Assembly (NCBI RefSeq): GCF_039888675.1
Contig: NZ_JBDQQR010000002.1
Location: 1-64,000 of the forward strand
From: Mesorhizobium sp. CAU 1732
Lineage (GTDB): Bacteria; Pseudomonadota; Alphaproteobacteria; Rhizobiales; Rhizobiaceae
Length of the DNA stretch: 64,000 bases
Direction of reading: 5' to 3'
Shown here: positions 35,417-44,136 of the stretch, piece after piece
How positions within the stretch are numbered: the first letter of the stretch is position 1
Layout of the letters: every line of letters begins with the position of its first letter
Made by a program: the position numbers and the translations under genes
Notes under the pieces: model-generated
What the model was told of the DNA's origin: nothing
The model's database searches: none
Seen by the model: only the letters and a program-made list of their open reading frames with translations

Positions 35417-36652
35417 ATGTCAGCACCGTCACTCGCTCAAAAGCTTGCCATCCTCGCCGATGCCGCCAAATACGATGCGTCCTGCGCATCGTCGGGCGGT
35501 GCCGGTCGCAATTCGCTGAAATCCAAGGGCATCGGCTCGACCGAGGGGAGCGGCATCTGCCATTCCTACGCGCCGGATGGGCGCTGCATCTCGCTGCTCA
35601 AGATCCTGCTGACCAATTTCTGCATCTATGACTGCGTGTATTGCGTGAACCGGTCGTCCTCGAACGTGCGCCGCGCCCGTTTCACGATCGACGAAGTCGT
35701 CAATCTCACGCTCGATTTCTACAAGCGCAACTACATCGAGGGCCTGTTCCTTTCCTCGGGCGTGATCCGATCGCCGGACGAAACCATGGCCGAGATGGTG
35801 GAGATCGCGCGGCGGTTGCGGATCGATCACGCGTTTCATGGCTACATCCACCTCAAGATGATCCCCGAAGCGAGCCGCGACCTGATCGCGCAGGCGGGTC
35901 TTTACGCCGACCGGCTGTCGATCAATGTCGAACTGCCGACCGACGAGGGCGTGAAGCGGCTCGCACCGCAGAAGAAGCCCGAGACGATCCGCGTATCGAT
36001 GGCTCGGCTGCGCGAAAAGATCGAGGAAAAGTCCGAGCCGACCATGCGGACCAAAAAGCGGCAGCGCTTCGCGCCGGCCGGACAATCGACGCAGATGATC
36101 GTCGGCGCGGACGCGGCCACGGATTCCGATATCCTTTCGACTTCCGCCCGGCTTTATTCGGGCTACCACCTCCGGCGCGTCTATTACTCGGCCTTCAGCC
36201 CAATCCCGGATTCATCGTCGGCCCTTCCGCTGGTGCGCCCGCCTCTGATGCGCGAGCACAGGCTTTATCAGGCGGATTGGCTGATGCGGTTCTACGGCTT
36301 CGAGCGCAACGAGATCGTCGCCGGCCGGCCGGATGGGATGCTCGATTTGGACATCGACCCCAAGCTTGCCTGGGCGCTCGTCAACCGCCACGCCTTCCCG
36401 CTCGACGTGAATCGCGCCCCGCGCGAGATGCTCTTACGCATTCCCGGCATCGGCACCAAGGTCGTCACGCGCATGCTGGACATCCGGCGATACAAGCGCC
36501 TCCGGATCGAGGATGTCGCCCGCCTCTGCCAGTCGATCGCGAAGGTGCGACCCTTCATCGTCGCCGATGGGTGGTCGCCGCGCGGCATGACGGACGAGGA
36601 GAATTTGCGCGGTCGGCTGGTGCCGGCACCGAAGCAGTTGAGTTTGTTCTAA
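35417..36652 (+). CDS. Radical SAM protein linked to UdgX (putative DNA modification/repair)
   Basis: 411 residues. Radical SAM cluster motif CX3CX2C in NFCIYDCVYCVNR, followed by a TIM-barrel region (SGVIRSPDETMAEMVE, GYIHLKMIP) and a C-terminal helix-hairpin-helix DNA-binding motif (LLRIPGIGTKVVTRMLDIR). This fits the TIGR03916 family, putative DNA modification/repair radical SAM proteins always seen beside UdgX genes. The substrate is unknown. I chose ATG at 35417 because family proteins start just before KLAILADAAKYDASC; a GTG at 35351 overlapping the glutamine-synthetase stop is possible. Confidence 0.85.
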   Translation: MSAPSLAQKLAILADAAKYDASCASSGGAGRNSLKSKGIGSTEGSGICHSYAPDGRCISLLKILLTNFCIYDCVYCVNRSSSNVRRARFTIDEVVNLTLDFYKRNYIEGLFLSSGVIRSPDETMAEMVEIARRLRIDHAFHGYIHLKMIPEASRDLIAQAGLYADRLSINVELPTDEGVKRLAPQKKPETIRVSMARLREKIEEKSEPTMRTKKRQRFAPAGQSTQMIVGADAATDSDILSTSARLYSGYHLRRVYYSAFSPIPDSSSALPLVRPPLMREHRLYQADWLMRFYGFERNEIVAGRPDGMLDLDIDPKLAWALVNRHAFPLDVNRAPREMLLRIPGIGTKVVTRMLDIRRYKRLRIEDVARLCQSIAKVRPFIVADGWSPRGMTDEENLRGRLVPAPKQLSLF

Positions 36653-36683
36653 CGCGGCATTTGCGATGGTCACGCCCTACGTT

Positions 36684-36750
36684 GCCCCCCTCTGCCCTGC
36701 CGGGCATCTCCCCCCTCGTGGGGGAGATGCCCGGCAGGGCAGAGGGGGGC
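36684..36750. repeat. Mosaic palindromic repeat, copy 2 (compact perfect hairpin)
   Basis: A perfect 31-bp stem with a 5-base loop (CTCGT): left arm 36684-36714, right arm 36720-36750, with the GCCCCCCTCTG...CAGAGGGGGGC ends shared with copies 1, 4 and 5. It lies inside the radical SAM / udgX cassette and ends 23 bases before the udgX ATG, so its RNA hairpin could affect expression of udgX. Confidence 0.9.
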
Positions 36751-36773
36751 GCGACAGATCGCGGTGCCCCACG

Positions 36774-38225
36774 ATGAGCCCAGTTTACCACACCGTCCGC
36801 CTCGCCTCCGAGACCGATTTCGACGGGTGGCGCGATGCGGCGCGCAGGCTTGCGCTAAACGAGATAGAGCCCGGCGCGATCACATGGCAGGTCGGCGACG
36901 GGGACGATCTGTTTTCCGATGCGACACCCCTGCCGGAAGCACCGCCTGGCGCGACGATGAACGTTCCGCGCGACTTCGTGGAAAAGGCGAAAGCCGTGAT
37001 CTGCCATCGCGACCCGGCACGGTTCGGCCTTCTCTACCGTATCCTGTTCAGGCTGCGGAGCGAGCCGCATCTGATGAAAATCGCCTCCGACCCGGACATC
37101 ATCGCGCTCCGCGAGCACGAGAAATCCGTGCGGCGCGACATCCACAAGATGCGCGCCTTCGTGCGTTTTGTGAAGGTCGGCCAGGGCGAGGACGAGCGGT
37201 TCGTCGCATGGTTCGAACCGGACCACTACATCGTAGAGCGCAACGCGGATTTCTTCGTTCGCCGGTTCGCCGGCATGCGCTGGACGATCCTGACGCCGCA
37301 TGCCTCGGCCGACTGGGATGGCGACAGCCTCGTCATCGGGCCGGGCGCGACCAGGGCCGATGCGCCTCTGGAAGACGCCGCAAACGATCTATGGCGCACC
37401 TATTTCACCAACATCTTCAATCCGGCGCGCCTGAAGGTGAAGGCGATGCAGGCCGAGATGCCGAAGAAGTACTGGCGGAACCTGCCCGAGGCTTCGCTCA
37501 TTCCTGATCTGATCAAGAATGCGGACCGATCTGCCCGGGAGATGCTGGAAAGGATGCCCACAATGCCCGCGCCGCACCACGCCAAGGTGCAGGAAAAGCA
37601 CTGGAGCAAGCCTGAGGAACACGCGCCGGAGGACGCGACCTCCATTCCCGAGCTTCGCCGCCAGGCCGAGAGCTGCCGGCGCTGCCCGCTGTGGCAGGAC
37701 GCGACGCAGACGGTGTTCGGCGAAGGACCGGAAACGGCGGAAATAATCTTCGTCGGCGAGCAGCCGGGCGACCAGGAGGACATTGCCGGCAAGCCGTTCG
37801 TCGGCCCGGCGGGGCGCGTGTTCGACGAGGTGATCGATGAGGCCGGCATCGCGCGTGAAAAACTCTACGTCACGAATGCGGTCAAGCACTTCAAGTTCGA
37901 GCCGCGCGGCAAGCGGCGCATCCACCAGAAGCCGAACGCCGGCGAGGTCAAGGCATGCCGCTGGTGGATCGACCACGAGATCGGCCTGATCAAGCCGGCC
38001 CTCGTCGTCGCGATGGGCGCGACCGCCGCCCAGTCGCTGCTCGGCAAGGCTATTCCCATCACGCGCATGCGCGGCGAGATCGTCACCCGCGACGATGGCG
38101 TGCAGGTCTTTTTGACGATCCACCCCTCGTTTATCCTGCGCATTCGAGAGCCTGACGAAGCGCAGGCCGAGCGCGCGCGGTTCGTGAAGGACATGCAGGC
38201 GGTCAAGGCGCTGATGGGGGTGTAA
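36774..38225 (+). CDS. udgX: UdgX-type uracil-DNA glycosylase fused to DUF4130
   Basis: 483 residues. The N-terminal half (about 1-245) is the DUF4130 domain (SDPDIIALREHEKSVRRDIH, KMRAFVRF). The C-terminal half (about 290-480) is a family 4-like uracil-DNA glycosylase, with motif A GEQPGDQED starting at G328 and the UdgX-specific loop KRRIHQKP; His384 corresponds to the residue that bonds covalently to the abasic site in characterised UdgX. Cysteines CRRCPLW and others can hold a 4Fe-4S cluster. The ATG at 36774 has no clear ribosome-binding site. It is paired with the radical SAM gene and the LexA box. Confidence 0.9.
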   Translation: MSPVYHTVRLASETDFDGWRDAARRLALNEIEPGAITWQVGDGDDLFSDATPLPEAPPGATMNVPRDFVEKAKAVICHRDPARFGLLYRILFRLRSEPHLMKIASDPDIIALREHEKSVRRDIHKMRAFVRFVKVGQGEDERFVAWFEPDHYIVERNADFFVRRFAGMRWTILTPHASADWDGDSLVIGPGATRADAPLEDAANDLWRTYFTNIFNPARLKVKAMQAEMPKKYWRNLPEASLIPDLIKNADRSAREMLERMPTMPAPHHAKVQEKHWSKPEEHAPEDATSIPELRRQAESCRRCPLWQDATQTVFGEGPETAEIIFVGEQPGDQEDIAGKPFVGPAGRVFDEVIDEAGIAREKLYVTNAVKHFKFEPRGKRRIHQKPNAGEVKACRWWIDHEIGLIKPALVVAMGATAAQSLLGKAIPITRMRGEIVTRDDGVQVFLTIHPSFILRIREPDEAQAERARFVKDMQAVKALMGV

Positions 38226-38248
38226 GGGAGCGAGACGGCGAGACGTAG

Positions 38249-38395
38249 ACCCCCCACTCCGTCGCGCTGCGCGCGCCACCTCTCCCCCTCAAAAGGGGAG
38301 AGGAAACCAAGCTGAAGAAGCGATGCATTGCGGCAGTAATTCTTCTACCCCGGGCAGGGGGAGAGGTGGCGCGCGCAGCGCGACGGAGTGGGGGT
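38249..38395. repeat. Long-arm palindromic repeat of a second family, copy 3
   Basis: Complementary arms of about 39 bases (38249-38289 and 38356-38395) with ends ACCCCCCACTCCGTCGCGC and GCGCGACGGAGTGGGGGT, and an inner 66-base segment carrying another small hairpin (CTCCCCCTcaaaAGGGGAG). It fills the gap between udgX and the convergent glycerate kinase gene and does not share the arms of copies 1, 2, 4 and 5. Confidence 0.85.
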
Positions 38396-38405
38396 GGTTC
38401 GTCCG

Positions 38406-39671
38406 CTACAAAACCAACACCGCCCGCAGATCGTTGACATTGGTGCCGGTCGGGCCGGGCGCGAAGAGACCGCCGACCGCATCGAACGCGGTCCATGCAT
38501 CGTTTCGTGCAAGCGCGGCCTTGGGGTCTACCCCGGCAGCCCGCATGCGCTTGGGGGTCGTAAAATCGGCAAACGCGCCCGCATTCGCTTCCGATCCGTC
38601 GATCCCGTCGGTATCGGCTGCAAAGGCATGGATGCCCTCGACGCCGTCGATGGCGAGCGCGAAGGCGAGCAGGAACTCCGAGTTGCGCCCACCCTTGCCA
38701 TCCTTTGCGCGGATCGTCACCGTCGTCTCTCCCCCCGACAGCAACAGGACCGGCTTTTCGAACGGCCGGTTCCTCATTGCGACCTCGCGGGCGATTGCCG
38801 CATGGACGCCCGCGACGTCACGCGCCTCGCCCTCGATCGAATCCGACAGGATGACCGCTTTGATGCCATGACGCGCGGCTTCCGAGGCGGCTGCCTCCAG
38901 CGATCGCGCGGCGGAGGCGATCAGGTGGACCTCGTTGCGCGCAAAACGTGGATCGTCGGGGGATGGCGCATCGGCCGCCGGCGTATCGAGATGCTTGAGT
39001 GCTGCTGCGGGCAGGTCCAGGCGGTAGGCATCGACGATCGCCAGTGCATCAGCGCGAGTGCCCGCGTCCGGCACGGTCGGCCCCGATGCCACATAGGCCG
39101 GATTGTCGCCCGGTATGTCGGAGACGATCAGCGACACCATTTTCGCCGGGTGCGCGGCAAGGGCGAGCCGCCCGCCCTTGATCGTGGAGAGGTGCTTGCG
39201 CACCGTGTTCATGGCGGCGATCGGCGCGCCGGACGCCAGCAGCGCGCGGTTGACCGCGATCTCGTCGGCCAGCGTCATGCCATCGGGCGGCGATGGCAAT
39301 AGCGCCGAACCGCCGCCGGAAATCAGCGCGATGACGAGGTCGTTTTCGGTGAGGCCCGAAACCGCATCGAACAGCCGATGGGAGGCGGCTAGTCCGGCTT
39401 CGTCCGGCACCGGATGCGCCGCCTCGATGATCTCGATGCGTTCGCATGCGCAGCCATAGCCGTAGCGGGTGACGACGACGCCTTCGAGCGGTCCGTCCCA
39501 CGCCTGCTCCAGCGCACGCGCCATCTGCGCCGAACCCTTGCCAGCGCCGACGACGACGGTACGCCCCTCAGGCTTCTGCGGCAGGACATCACGGATGGTG
39601 CGCTGTGGGTCGGCGGCATCGACGGCGGCGTCGAAGAGAGAGGTGAAGAGGGATTTGGGGTCGATGGTCAT
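38406..39671 (-). CDS. Glycerate 2-kinase (MOFRL family)
   Basis: 421 residues. N-terminal half has VVVGAGKGSAQMARALEQAW and LISGGGSALLPSPP; C-terminal MOFRL region has LLLSGGETTVTIRAKDGKGG and AADTDGIDGSEANAGAF. This GckA/TtuD-type enzyme phosphorylates D-glycerate to 2-phosphoglycerate with ATP. Ureidoglycolate breakdown by the neighbouring purine genes gives glyoxylate, whose glycerate route (glyoxylate carboligase and tartronate semialdehyde reductase, not in this window) would feed this kinase. Confidence 0.92.
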   Translation of the reverse strand: MTIDPKSLFTSLFDAAVDAADPQRTIRDVLPQKPEGRTVVVGAGKGSAQMARALEQAWDGPLEGVVVTRYGYGCACERIEIIEAAHPVPDEAGLAASHRLFDAVSGLTENDLVIALISGGGSALLPSPPDGMTLADEIAVNRALLASGAPIAAMNTVRKHLSTIKGGRLALAAHPAKMVSLIVSDIPGDNPAYVASGPTVPDAGTRADALAIVDAYRLDLPAAALKHLDTPAADAPSPDDPRFARNEVHLIASAARSLEAAASEAARHGIKAVILSDSIEGEARDVAGVHAAIAREVAMRNRPFEKPVLLLSGGETTVTIRAKDGKGGRNSEFLLAFALAIDGVEGIHAFAADTDGIDGSEANAGAFADFTTPKRMRAAGVDPKAALARNDAWTAFDAVGGLFAPGPTGTNVNDLRAVLVL

Positions 39672-39701
39672 TCGCTGGTGTGACCCCGGTTGGTACGCAC
39701 C

Positions 39702-39872
39702 CTACGTTGCCCCCCTCTGTCCTGCCGGACATCTCCCCCACGAGGGGGGAGATCGGCCGTCACGTCGGCTTCTGCCAATCTCAAGCGTTGCACAATGGGC
39801 GATGACAGAGATGAAGGCTGATCTCCCCCCGTGTGGGGGAGATGTCCGGCAGGACAGAGGGGGGCAACGTAG
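39702..39872. repeat. Mosaic palindromic repeat, copy 4
   Basis: Left arm from CTACGTTGCCCCCCTCTG at 39702 and right arm ending at 39872 are complementary over about 38 bases. Between them are two hairpins and a 66-base central segment that resembles the central segment of copy 1 (shared ...CGATGA-AGA--GATGAAGG--... pattern). It lies between the glycerate kinase and guanine deaminase genes. Confidence 0.85.
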
Positions 39873-39897
39873 AGTGCGACCATAGCCGTCGAATTTC

Positions 39898-41211
39898 TCA
39901 ACCGACCAACCCGCTTTTCGCAGGCCTGCCCGCGACATAGACTTCCCGCACAGCCCTGTCATCCCCCATGGTCTGGAGCAGGAAGAGTTCTTCAGCGAGC
40001 GTCTCCACGGTTTCCATGCGCAGCGCCATGCCAGGTGTCGAACGTGCATCGAGCACGACGATGTCCGCATCGGTCCCGGCATCGAGCGTGCCCACGCGCG
40101 CATCAATGGACAGCGCCTTGGCGTTGCCGAGCGTGATCTGCCAGAACGAGGCGAGCGGGTTGAGCTTCTCGCCCTGCAGCGCTATGACCTTGTAGCCCTC
40201 GTCCATGGTGCGCAGCATCGAATAGTTGGTGCCGCCGCCGACATCGGTCGCGGTGGCGATGCGCAGGGGCTTCGCGCGGCGGGAATAGCGCTGGTAGTCG
40301 AAAAGGCCTGAGCCGAGGAACAGGTTCGAGGTCGGGCAGAAGACCGCGATCGAGCCGGTATCCGACAGGGCATCCGCCTCGCGTTCCGAGAGATGGATGC
40401 AGTGACCGAACAGCGCCTTCGGCCCGAGTAGGCCATATTGCGCATAGATTTCGGTGTAGTCCCTGGCCTCTGGATAAAGCTCCATCGTATAGGCGATTTC
40501 GGCGTGGTTCTCCGACAGATGCGTCTGCATGTGCAGGTCGGGGTGCTCGCGCATCAGCGCGCCGGCCATATCCATCTGCTCTGGGCTCGACGTGATCGCA
40601 AAGCGCGGCGTGACGGCGTAATGCAGCCGCCCTTTGCCGTGCCAGTCGGCGATCAGCGCCTTCGTGTCGTCATAGCCGGATTGCGGGGTGTCGCAAACGC
40701 CGTCCGGCGCGTTGCGGTCCATCATCACCTTGCCGGCGATGACCAGCATGTCGCGCTCCAGCGCCTCGGCGAAGAAGGCGTCGGCGCTCTCCCGATGCAC
40801 CGAACAATAGGCCGCGACGGTCGTCGTGCCCTGCCGGACCATCTCGTCCAGAAACAGCCGCGCGATGCGCCGCCCGTGCTGGGTGTCGCGGAACTTGCTC
40901 TCTTCGGGAAAGGTGTAGGTGTTGAGCCAGTCGAGCAGTTCGGCGCCATAGCTCGCGATCACCTGCATCTGCGGCACGTGAACATGCGCGTCGATGAAGC
41001 CCGGCAGGATGAGATGCGGGCGGTGATCGACGACGCGCACATCCCTGCCGGCTTCGGACGAGACGAGATGAAAATTGCCGACGGCTGCAATTTTGCCGTC
41101 GCGGATCAGGACCGCGCCATCCTCCTCGTAGCGATAGGAAGCGCGATCGTCGATGGCCTCAGGCCGGGTGAGGAAAGAGAGGACGCGCCCGCGCAGGAGG
41201 AGCGCGCTCAC
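39898..41211 (-). CDS. guaD: Guanine deaminase
   Basis: 437 residues of the amidohydrolase superfamily, guanine-deaminase subgroup: metal ligands in LPGFIDAHVHVPQMQ, TVAAYCSVH, QTHLSENHAE, GHCIHLSERE, and ATDVGGGTNYSMLR. It deaminates guanine to xanthine. The GTG start at 41211 overlaps the stop of the urate hydroxylase gene as GTGA, so the two are translationally coupled. Extending the frame to 42264 would merely read into puuD. Confidence 0.93.
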   Translation of the reverse strand: MSALLLRGRVLSFLTRPEAIDDRASYRYEEDGAVLIRDGKIAAVGNFHLVSSEAGRDVRVVDHRPHLILPGFIDAHVHVPQMQVIASYGAELLDWLNTYTFPEESKFRDTQHGRRIARLFLDEMVRQGTTTVAAYCSVHRESADAFFAEALERDMLVIAGKVMMDRNAPDGVCDTPQSGYDDTKALIADWHGKGRLHYAVTPRFAITSSPEQMDMAGALMREHPDLHMQTHLSENHAEIAYTMELYPEARDYTEIYAQYGLLGPKALFGHCIHLSEREADALSDTGSIAVFCPTSNLFLGSGLFDYQRYSRRAKPLRIATATDVGGGTNYSMLRTMDEGYKVIALQGEKLNPLASFWQITLGNAKALSIDARVGTLDAGTDADIVVLDARSTPGMALRMETVETLAEELFLLQTMGDDRAVREVYVAGRPAKSGLVG

Positions 41212-42425
41212 CGCTGCGCCTCCTCGAACCACGCCACCAGCAGCGCGCGTTCCCGGGCGGTCATGTCGGAAACGTTTCCGGGCGGCATGGCATGGCTGCG
41301 CCCTGCCTGAAGGTAGATCTCGCGGGCATGGTCGGCGATCTGCACGTCCGTTTCGAGCATCACGCCCTTTGGCGCGAAGGAAACGCCTTCCCAGCCGGGC
41401 TCGGCGGCATGGCACATCGCGCATCGGCCCATCACCGCGTCGCGCACGGCAGGGAAATGCTCCGACGCAACCAGCGTCTCGCCACGCGCCGAAAGCTGCG
41501 GCTCGCCGGTCAGCACACGGGGCACCGTCGAAAGCCACATCACGACGATGAAGACGATCAGGGCGGCGGCCCAGGTCCAGTGCGGATTGCCCTTCCGCGC
41601 ATGCACCGTGTTGAAATAGTGCCGGATCAGCACGCCGATGATGAAGATCAGCGAGGCGATGATCCAGTTGAACTGCGTGCCGAAAGCCAGCGGGTAATGG
41701 TTCGACAGCATGAGGAAGATGACGGGCAGTGTCAGGTAGTTGTTGTGCAGCGAGCGCGTCTTGGCGATCTTGCCGTATTTTGGGTCGGGCTTGCGGCCGG
41801 CGATCAGGTCCGCGACGACGATTTTCTGGTTCGGGATGATGATCAGGAAGACGTTTGCCGACATGATCGTCGCGGTGAACGCGCCGAGATGCAGGAAGGC
41901 AGCGCGTCCGGTGAAAAGCTGCGTGTACCCCCACGCCATGAACACCAGCACCACATAGAGCACCAGCATCAGCGTCGTGTCGTTGTTGCCGAGCGGCGAC
42001 TTGCAGAGCTGGTCGTAGACGATCCAGCCCACAGCCAGCGATGCGATCGAAATGCCGATCGCGACCGGCGCGGAGACGTCGAGGACGGAGCGGTCGATCA
42101 GGAAGAGTTCCGCCCCGGCGTAATAGACGATCGCCATCAGGAAGAAGCCCGACAGCCACGTGGCGTAGCTCTCCCATTTGAACCAGGTCAAATGTTCCGG
42201 CATGCGCGCGGGTGCCACGAGATATTTCTGGATATGGTAGAAGCCGCCGCCGTGAACCTGCCATTCCTCGCCATGCGCGCCTTCAGGCATGCCCTCACGC
42301 TTCACGAGGCCGAGATCGAGCGCGATGAAATAGAAGGACGAGCCGATCCAGGCGATCGCCGTGATGACGTGCAGCCAGCGGGCGGCAAAGCTCAGCCACT
42401 CCCAGAAGATCGCATATTCGTACAT
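41208..42425 (-). CDS. puuD: Membrane-bound urate hydroxylase PuuD with C-terminal cytochrome c domain
   Basis: 405 residues: eight or so hydrophobic segments (first ARWLHVITAIAWIGSSFYFI) followed by a C-terminal cytochrome c module with heme-binding CXXCH in GRCAMCHAAEP and an axial Met region (SHAMPPGNVS). This matches the bacterial PuuD urate hydroxylase, which oxidises urate to 5-hydroxyisourate and passes electrons to the respiratory chain instead of making peroxide. GAGGGGCCGGAC precedes the ATG at 42425. Operon with guaD. Confidence 0.93.
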   Translation of the reverse strand: MYEYAIFWEWLSFAARWLHVITAIAWIGSSFYFIALDLGLVKREGMPEGAHGEEWQVHGGGFYHIQKYLVAPARMPEHLTWFKWESYATWLSGFFLMAIVYYAGAELFLIDRSVLDVSAPVAIGISIASLAVGWIVYDQLCKSPLGNNDTTLMLVLYVVLVFMAWGYTQLFTGRAAFLHLGAFTATIMSANVFLIIIPNQKIVVADLIAGRKPDPKYGKIAKTRSLHNNYLTLPVIFLMLSNHYPLAFGTQFNWIIASLIFIIGVLIRHYFNTVHARKGNPHWTWAAALIVFIVVMWLSTVPRVLTGEPQLSARGETLVASEHFPAVRDAVMGRCAMCHAAEPGWEGVSFAPKGVMLETDVQIADHAREIYLQAGRSHAMPPGNVSDMTARERALLVAWFEEAQR

Positions 42426-42499
42426 GTCCGGCCCCTCTTCGACGCGAGTCAAGTTTACGGTCTCCTTTTCGAAGAGAAAGGGGTGAGATGCACGATGAC

Positions 42500-42518
42500 T
42501 TTCAAAAAAAATTGGAAA
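42500..42518. promoter_or_regulatory. TTTC-N11-GAAA dyad, candidate LysR-type operator
   Basis: TTTC (42500-42503), eleven mostly A bases, then GAAA (42515-42518) form a dyad that includes the T-N11-A core of LysR-type operators. It lies in the divergent gap between puuD and the LysR-type gene, 35 bases before its start codon. Confidence 0.4.
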
Positions 42519-42552
42519 ATAATGCCCGGCACCGCCAGCGAGTGAGCAAGCC

Positions 42553-43473
42553 ATGGCCTATCTCGACACCATCGCCGTCTTCGTCCGGGTCGTGGAACTC
42601 GGCAATCTGTCGTCGGCCGGCCGCGACATGCGCATCTCGCCGGCGGTTGCGTCGAACCGCATCAAGGAACTCGAAAAACATCTGGGCGTGCGCCTGTTCA
42701 ACCGAACGACCCGCCAGTTGATGCCGACCGAGCATGGCCGCGTCTTCTATGACGGGGCAAAGCGTATCCTGGAATCGGTGATAGAGGCCGAGGCGGCCGT
42801 CAGCGCATTGTCGGGCCAGCCGCGCGGCACGATCCGCGTCACCGCGCCTCTGGGTCTCGGGCGCAGGTTGATTGCGTCCGGCATTCCCGAGTTTCGCGAC
42901 CGCTACACGGATATCGAGGTCAGGCTTCGCCTCTCCGACCACAATGTCGATATCATGAAGGAAGGCATCGATGTCGCCTTCCGGCTGGGAGTGCTGGAGG
43001 ATTCAAGCCTGCGCATGCGCGGCATCATGGATTGCGAGCGCGTGATCGTGGCGTCCCCCAACTATCTGGCATCACGCGGCGAGCCGCAGCACCCGCAGGA
43101 GTTGATCTCGGATCGTCACGATTGCCTGCTGCTGCGGTTTCCGGGCTCCAAGGAGTATCACTGGACGTTGCAGATGCCGGATGGGCCGAAGAAGTTCGAC
43201 GTGCACGGACCGTTCGATTCCGACGATGGCGACGTTCTGACCGGATGGGCGCTGGCGGGCCGCGGCATCATCAACAAGCCGCGTTTCGATGTCGAGCCGT
43301 TCATCCGTGACCAGCGGCTGAAGGTCATCCTGCCGGCCTTTCCGCCCCTGCCGGTGCAATTGGCCGCCGTCTATCCGCACAAGAATTTTCAGGACCCGAA
43401 GGTTCGCCTCCTGCTCGATTTCATGGCCGATCGCTGCCACCGGATGATCCGCGACATTCTTGCGGGCAAGTGA
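42553..43473 (+). CDS. LysR-family transcriptional regulator
   Basis: 306 residues: N-terminal HTH (FVRVVELGNLSSAGRDMRIS, RIKELEKHLGVRLFNRTTR) and a C-terminal periplasmic-binding-like effector domain (GTIRVTAPLGLGRRLIASGI, DIEVRLRLSDHNVDIMKEGI). The divergent position relative to puuD-guaD suggests it senses a purine or urate and regulates that operon. GAGTGAGCAAGCC precedes the ATG. Confidence 0.9.
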   Translation: MAYLDTIAVFVRVVELGNLSSAGRDMRISPAVASNRIKELEKHLGVRLFNRTTRQLMPTEHGRVFYDGAKRILESVIEAEAAVSALSGQPRGTIRVTAPLGLGRRLIASGIPEFRDRYTDIEVRLRLSDHNVDIMKEGIDVAFRLGVLEDSSLRMRGIMDCERVIVASPNYLASRGEPQHPQELISDRHDCLLLRFPGSKEYHWTLQMPDGPKKFDVHGPFDSDDGDVLTGWALAGRGIINKPRFDVEPFIRDQRLKVILPAFPPLPVQLAAVYPHKNFQDPKVRLLLDFMADRCHRMIRDILAGK

Positions 43474-43539
43474 CGGCAACCCGCTCGCCATCATAGGCGT
43501 TCTGGTCCCGTTATCCCCATCGAGACAAGGAGCCACATC

Positions 43540-44028
43540 ATGGCGCTTCACAACACACGGATCGATCTCAAGTCCAACACCAAGAAGGTCGCCATCGAAC
43601 TTCTCAACGCACGGCTGGCCGATGCCATCGACCTGTCGCTGATCACCAAACAGGCACACTGGAACCTCAAGGGTCCGCAGTTCATCGCGATCCACGAAAT
43701 GCTCGACACATTCCGCGCCAGCCTGGACAACCATGTCGACACGATCGCGGAGCGCGCCGTCCAGCTCGGCGGCATGGCCCAAGGCACCGTGCAGACGGTG
43801 GCCGAGAAGTCGACGGTGAAGGCGTACCCGACCGACATTTCGAAGACCAAGGATCATCTCGCCGCGCTGATCGAAAGCTTTGCGACGGTGGCGAACGCCG
43901 TTCGCGCAGGCATCGACGAAGCGGACGAGGCAGGCGACGCCGACACCGCCGATATCTTCACCGCCTTCTCGCGCGAACTCGACAAGTCGCTCTGGTTCCT
44001 CGAGGCGCATGTGCAGGAAAAGGAATAG
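43540..44028 (+). CDS. dps: Dps family DNA-protecting ferritin-like protein
   Basis: 162 residues. The dinuclear ferroxidase site is formed by residues in KQAHWNLKGPQF, AIHEMLDTF and NHVDTIAERAVQLGG; the N-terminal tail is basic (RIDLKSNTKKVAIE), suited to DNA binding. Dps oxidises ferrous iron with hydrogen peroxide and packs DNA under stress. AAGGAG precedes the ATG. Monocistronic with a strong terminator downstream. Confidence 0.95.
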   Translation: MALHNTRIDLKSNTKKVAIELLNARLADAIDLSLITKQAHWNLKGPQFIAIHEMLDTFRASLDNHVDTIAERAVQLGGMAQGTVQTVAEKSTVKAYPTDISKTKDHLAALIESFATVANAVRAGIDEADEAGDADTADIFTAFSRELDKSLWFLEAHVQEKE

Positions 44029-44073
44029 TTCCCGGCCGTTGCGGCGCTGCACGATCATTCGAACTTCCAAAGA

Positions 44074-44107
44074 AAAAGCCCCGCCTCTCATCGGAGGCGG
44101 GGCTTTT
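44074..44107. terminator. Bidirectional terminator between dps and the four-helix membrane gene
   Basis: Perfect 14-bp arms AAAAGCCCCGCCTC (44074-44087) and GAGGCGGGGCTTTT (44094-44107) with a 6-base loop TCATCG; A-run on one side and T-run on the other serve the two convergent genes. Confidence 0.92.
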
Positions 44108-44136
44108 GTTTTCAGCCGAAAGCAGGCTGGCGCGGT

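Noticed and set aside
43481..43539. OxyR- or Fur-type operator ahead of dps
   Set aside because: No convincing palindrome or consensus was visible in the short gap.
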